DNA from: Oopsacas minuta
Lineage: Eukaryota > Porifera > Hexactinellida > Lyssacinosida > Leucopsacidae
Assembly: GCA_024704765.1 (NCBI GenBank)
Contig: JAKMXF010000210.1
Location: 558,001 to 622,000 of the forward strand
Direction: 5' to 3'
Length of the DNA stretch: 64,000 bases
The position numbers were made by a program, and so were the translations under genes. How positions within the stretch are numbered: position 1 is the stretch's first letter; every line of letters begins with the position of its first letter. Positions 61,901 through 64,000 of the stretch are shown here, in pieces. The notes under the pieces are model-generated. The model was not told where the DNA came from. It did no database searches and saw nothing but the letters and a program-made list of their open reading frames with translations.

Positions 61901-64000
61901 ACTGACGAGTTTATGCAGCCAATAATTGTAGACATGGACGGGCGTATAAGAGATGGAGATGTACTGCTATTCTTTAATTACAGATCAGATCGTATGAGGC
62001 AGATAGTAGAGGCATTCGGTATCAATCCTCAGTTCGAAACTAACGTTCTAGCTAAGAACTTGCATATTCTGTGCATGACGCAGTATAAAGAAGATTTCCC
62101 ATTCGACATAATATTCCCTCCACAAGTTAATACTAATGTAATAGCAGAATGGCTATCTGTAAATCATATCCCTCAATTCCACTGTGCAGAGACGGAGAAG
62201 TATGCACATGTTACGTTCTTCTTTAACGGGGGTCAGGAGAAGCAGTTCGAGGGGGAGGAGAGATCCTTAGTCCCTTCCCCCAAAGTAGCTACATACGATC
62301 TAAAACCTGAGATGAGTGTTATGGAAGTAGCAGAAGAAATGTGTAAAGCAATCAAATCTGGTAAGTACCCGTTTCTAATGTGTAACCTAGCTCCACCAGA
62401 TATGGTAGGACACACAGGCAAATATGATCCTTGTGTATTAGCCTGTCAAAGCACTGACGTAGCTATAGGGATGATGCGAGAAGCTTGTAAGACTTCTGGA
62501 TACACACTGCTTGTTACAGCTGATCACGGGAATGCAGAGAAGATGTACAGTGAGACAGGAGGACCCCATACAGCACACACCACTAACAGAGTACCATTCT
62601 GTATGTATGGGTCTAAGAGAGAATTCAAGAAGTGTGAGCATGACCCCGCACTGTGTGACGTAGCTCCTACCATTCTAACTCTAATGGGATTTAATCCACC
62701 CAAACAGATGACTGGACAGAATCTCCTTAGTTAAGATTCAAAGATTGTGATAGTATACTTAAGAATTGGTTAATAATATTGTGTATTAGTTATGTTAATA
62801 AGATTTCAGTAGTAATGTATAGTTATACTTACCCCACAACACATGTATCCCCGCTTCTAGGAGACCACTCCAGACATCTAGCAGCAAAATTTCTCTTGTC
62901 TATTTTCATCTGTAGAGCTCCATTCCACGTAGAATAAGTGCAAACTAGTCCCTCGTAATAACCGGCGAGTATAAACTGACCGCAAGGACTGAATTTAACC
63001 TTCATGGCGTATCCTGCTCCCGGGGAGGAGATTGAGAGGAGAGGTTTACCTATTAAACCAGACCAAACCTTAGCTTTGCAATCTTCACTTCCTGTAACCA
63101 GGAACTGTCCATTGGGCGTGTAACACAAGCTTGTCAGAGGTAGATTGTGTCCTATAATTGATCCCACTTGAGTCCCTGCCTTAGTTGACCATATCTTAAC
63201 CTCTCCGTTGAGTGACGCACTAGCTACATGTCTGCCTGAGGGGGCGTAGGCTACTGCTCTGACGGCTGAAGTATGCCCCTTCATGATCTTGAGTTTCCTC
63301 TGATTAAATGTATCCCACATTCTGACATTACAATCCCAGCCTCCGAATACAGCTAGCTGGTTATCAGGATGTAGTGCTACACAGTTAAGAGGTTTTACTG
63401 CTATTTTAAGTTGTGATACAAATGCACCTGTCTTTGAATTCCACACACATCCAGTACAATCCCAACTAGCTGATATTATTTGCTTGCCATTACTTCCTGC
63501 TACACATTGAGATATTTTCTTAGAATGCTTCTTCATAACTGATATTCTGTGTCCGTCTATCACATCCCAGAGACAGAGAGTCTTGTCTTCTGAAGCTGAA
63601 CACATCCTTGTATCACCTACAAACCAAATATTGCATAGATGCATATACATCATATAACAATGTGCCGTAATTACCTGAGAAACATAAACTGACGATAGGA
63701 CCAGCATGTCCTACAAATGTCTTGGCTTCTTCTCCTGTGTTTATGATGTATAGCTTGATTAGACAGTCATTTGTACCACAGGCTAAATGCCTACCATCCT
63801 ATTTGCAAATATGTTAATTAGTCATATACTATACTTTATGATATTTGATATATATTTACCTGTGAGACCGCGAGACACTTTGCGACATGTCCCTGTTGTC
63901 CAATTGTCATCTGATCTAACACCTCTCTGGAAGGCTTGTTCTCCCAGAAAGCTAACTGTCCTAAGGAGTCTCCCTTCCTTGAGGTCAATATCCGCTCTCC
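58975..64000 (-). CDS. Multi-repeat WD40 protein, 5'-partial (possibly TEP1/NACHT-WD type)
   Basis: The start lies beyond the window. Exons on the minus strand, joined by GT...AG and matching phases, are >64000-63860, 63798-63675, 63616-62833, 61138-60790, 60721-60404, 60349-59900 and 59847-58975. The result is over 1,000 residues of nearly continuous WD40 repeats, for example MCSASEDKTLCLWDV, IISASWDCTGCVW, ASASLNGEVKIWS, LVTGSEDCKAKVW, LVSVSQDCNIIIWD, VGSACLDGTVKIW, ATASDDGSLKLWQ. An acidic then basic insert (ADDDDEENDPSRKRK) interrupts them. This suggests two or more propellers, as at the C-terminus of large NACHT-WD or TEP1 proteins; the upstream domains needed to tell are outside. Intron 61139-62832 contains the whole iPGM gene in the opposite direction. 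Confidence 0.85.
61196..62734 (+). CDS. 2,3-bisphosphoglycerate-independent phosphoglycerate mutase (iPGM)
   Basis: Glycolytic and gluconeogenic interconversion of 3- and 2-phosphoglycerate through a phosphoserine intermediate, needing metal ions. Single exon, 512 residues, the usual length. The metal-binding Asp is in VVIDGWGISEETEGN. The catalytic Ser62 is in GLMGNSEVGHLNLGAGR. Substrate-loop motifs are ISDGRDTKPTSG and GRYYAMDRDKR, with FNYRSDRMRQ further on. C-terminal metal ligands are in PPDMVGHTG and TADHGNAEKM. All core motifs are intact. It is nested inside an intron of the minus-strand WD40 gene, with 57 bases on its 5' side and 98 on its 3' side before the flanking exons. Vertebrates use the unrelated cofactor-dependent enzyme; iPGM is known from nematodes, plants and many bacteria. 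Confidence 0.95.
   Translation: MVEKVCLVVIDGWGISEETEGNAIKNAKTPVMDELCTLSPSYLTLNASGLAVGLPDGLMGNSEVGHLNLGAGRPVYQDIVRINLTCEQNELGKQANLVKAFDICKSGNGRLHLMGLVSDGGVHSHINHLFAFLQTAKAAAIPHTYIHFISDGRDTKPTSGISHVSKLHDFLKQANYGSLATVVGRYYAMDRDKRHERVKKAYEGFVQGIGENVDSIEAVVELMKSRYEAEGDNKQTDEFMQPIIVDMDGRIRDGDVLLFFNYRSDRMRQIVEAFGINPQFETNVLAKNLHILCMTQYKEDFPFDIIFPPQVNTNVIAEWLSVNHIPQFHCAETEKYAHVTFFFNGGQEKQFEGEERSLVPSPKVATYDLKPEMSVMEVAEEMCKAIKSGKYPFLMCNLAPPDMVGHTGKYDPCVLACQSTDVAIGMMREACKTSGYTLLVTADHGNAEKMYSETGGPHTAHTTNRVPFCMYGSKREFKKCEHDPALCDVAPTILTLMGFNPPKQMTGQNLLS

Noticed and set aside
1-64000. CRISPR arrays, operons, riboswitches, prophage or viral insertions
   Set aside because: None seen; the window is eukaryotic with spliceosomal introns and no repeat-spacer arrays.

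Overview
This is a nuclear, animal (metazoan) genome window, AT-rich and intron-poor. It holds about 21 protein genes, most of them on the + strand. Support for an animal comes from a POU-type homeodomain gene, INTS7, SUPT7L, a gp91phox-type NADPH oxidase, a multi-repeat mannose-6-phosphate receptor and Ig/FN3 receptors. Where introns can be placed by reading frame and GT...AG, most are only about 41-70 bp. Very large proteins such as ELP1, INTS7, TBC1D2 and SLC26 sit in single exons. An early-branching, compact animal genome would fit (a sponge, possibly a glass sponge, is my best guess), but the window alone does not prove this.

Layout. Positions 1-6371: 3' part of an IGF2R/LERP-like receptor with about ten CIMR repeats, a membrane segment and an acidic tail; one intron hosts two antisense tRNA-Ile(AAT) genes. 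Positions 6.5-11.3 kb: a young tandem array of three Ig+FN3 surface receptors with three different C-termini (short tail, ITAM-like tail, no membrane anchor). A duplication breakpoint here left a 5' fragment of RRS1 behind. Positions 11.2-24 kb: a dense block with RRS1, a NOX2-like oxidase, ELP1, an orphan membrane protein, cyclin B, SUPT7L, a minus-strand orphan and HSPA13. Positions 24-46 kb: looser spacing with kilobase-scale non-coding stretches around ZDHHC16, INTS7, UMP-CMP kinase, SNX1/2, a small acidic orphan, RWDD2 and PPP1R16. This is followed by a 4.2 kb non-coding interval (with a small DNA transposon and perfect hairpins) in front of a homeobox gene. Positions 46-59 kb: homeobox gene, TBC1D2, a CAP-Gly coiled-coil protein, URM1, a CAPS2-like EF-hand protein and SLC26. 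Positions 59-64 kb: a minus-strand WD40 gene of at least seven exons, with the complete iPGM gene nested in one of its introns on the opposite strand.

Functional links. Most genes are unrelated housekeeping genes. ELP1 (Elongator) and URM1 (thiolation) both act on wobble uridine 34 of tRNA. The mannose-6-phosphate receptor and SNX1/2 (retromer) belong to the same endosome-TGN recycling route. The most novel material is the receptor array with an ITAM-like tail, and a homeodomain protein whose reconstructed 5' exons add a LisH-like motif and which lacks a POU-specific domain.
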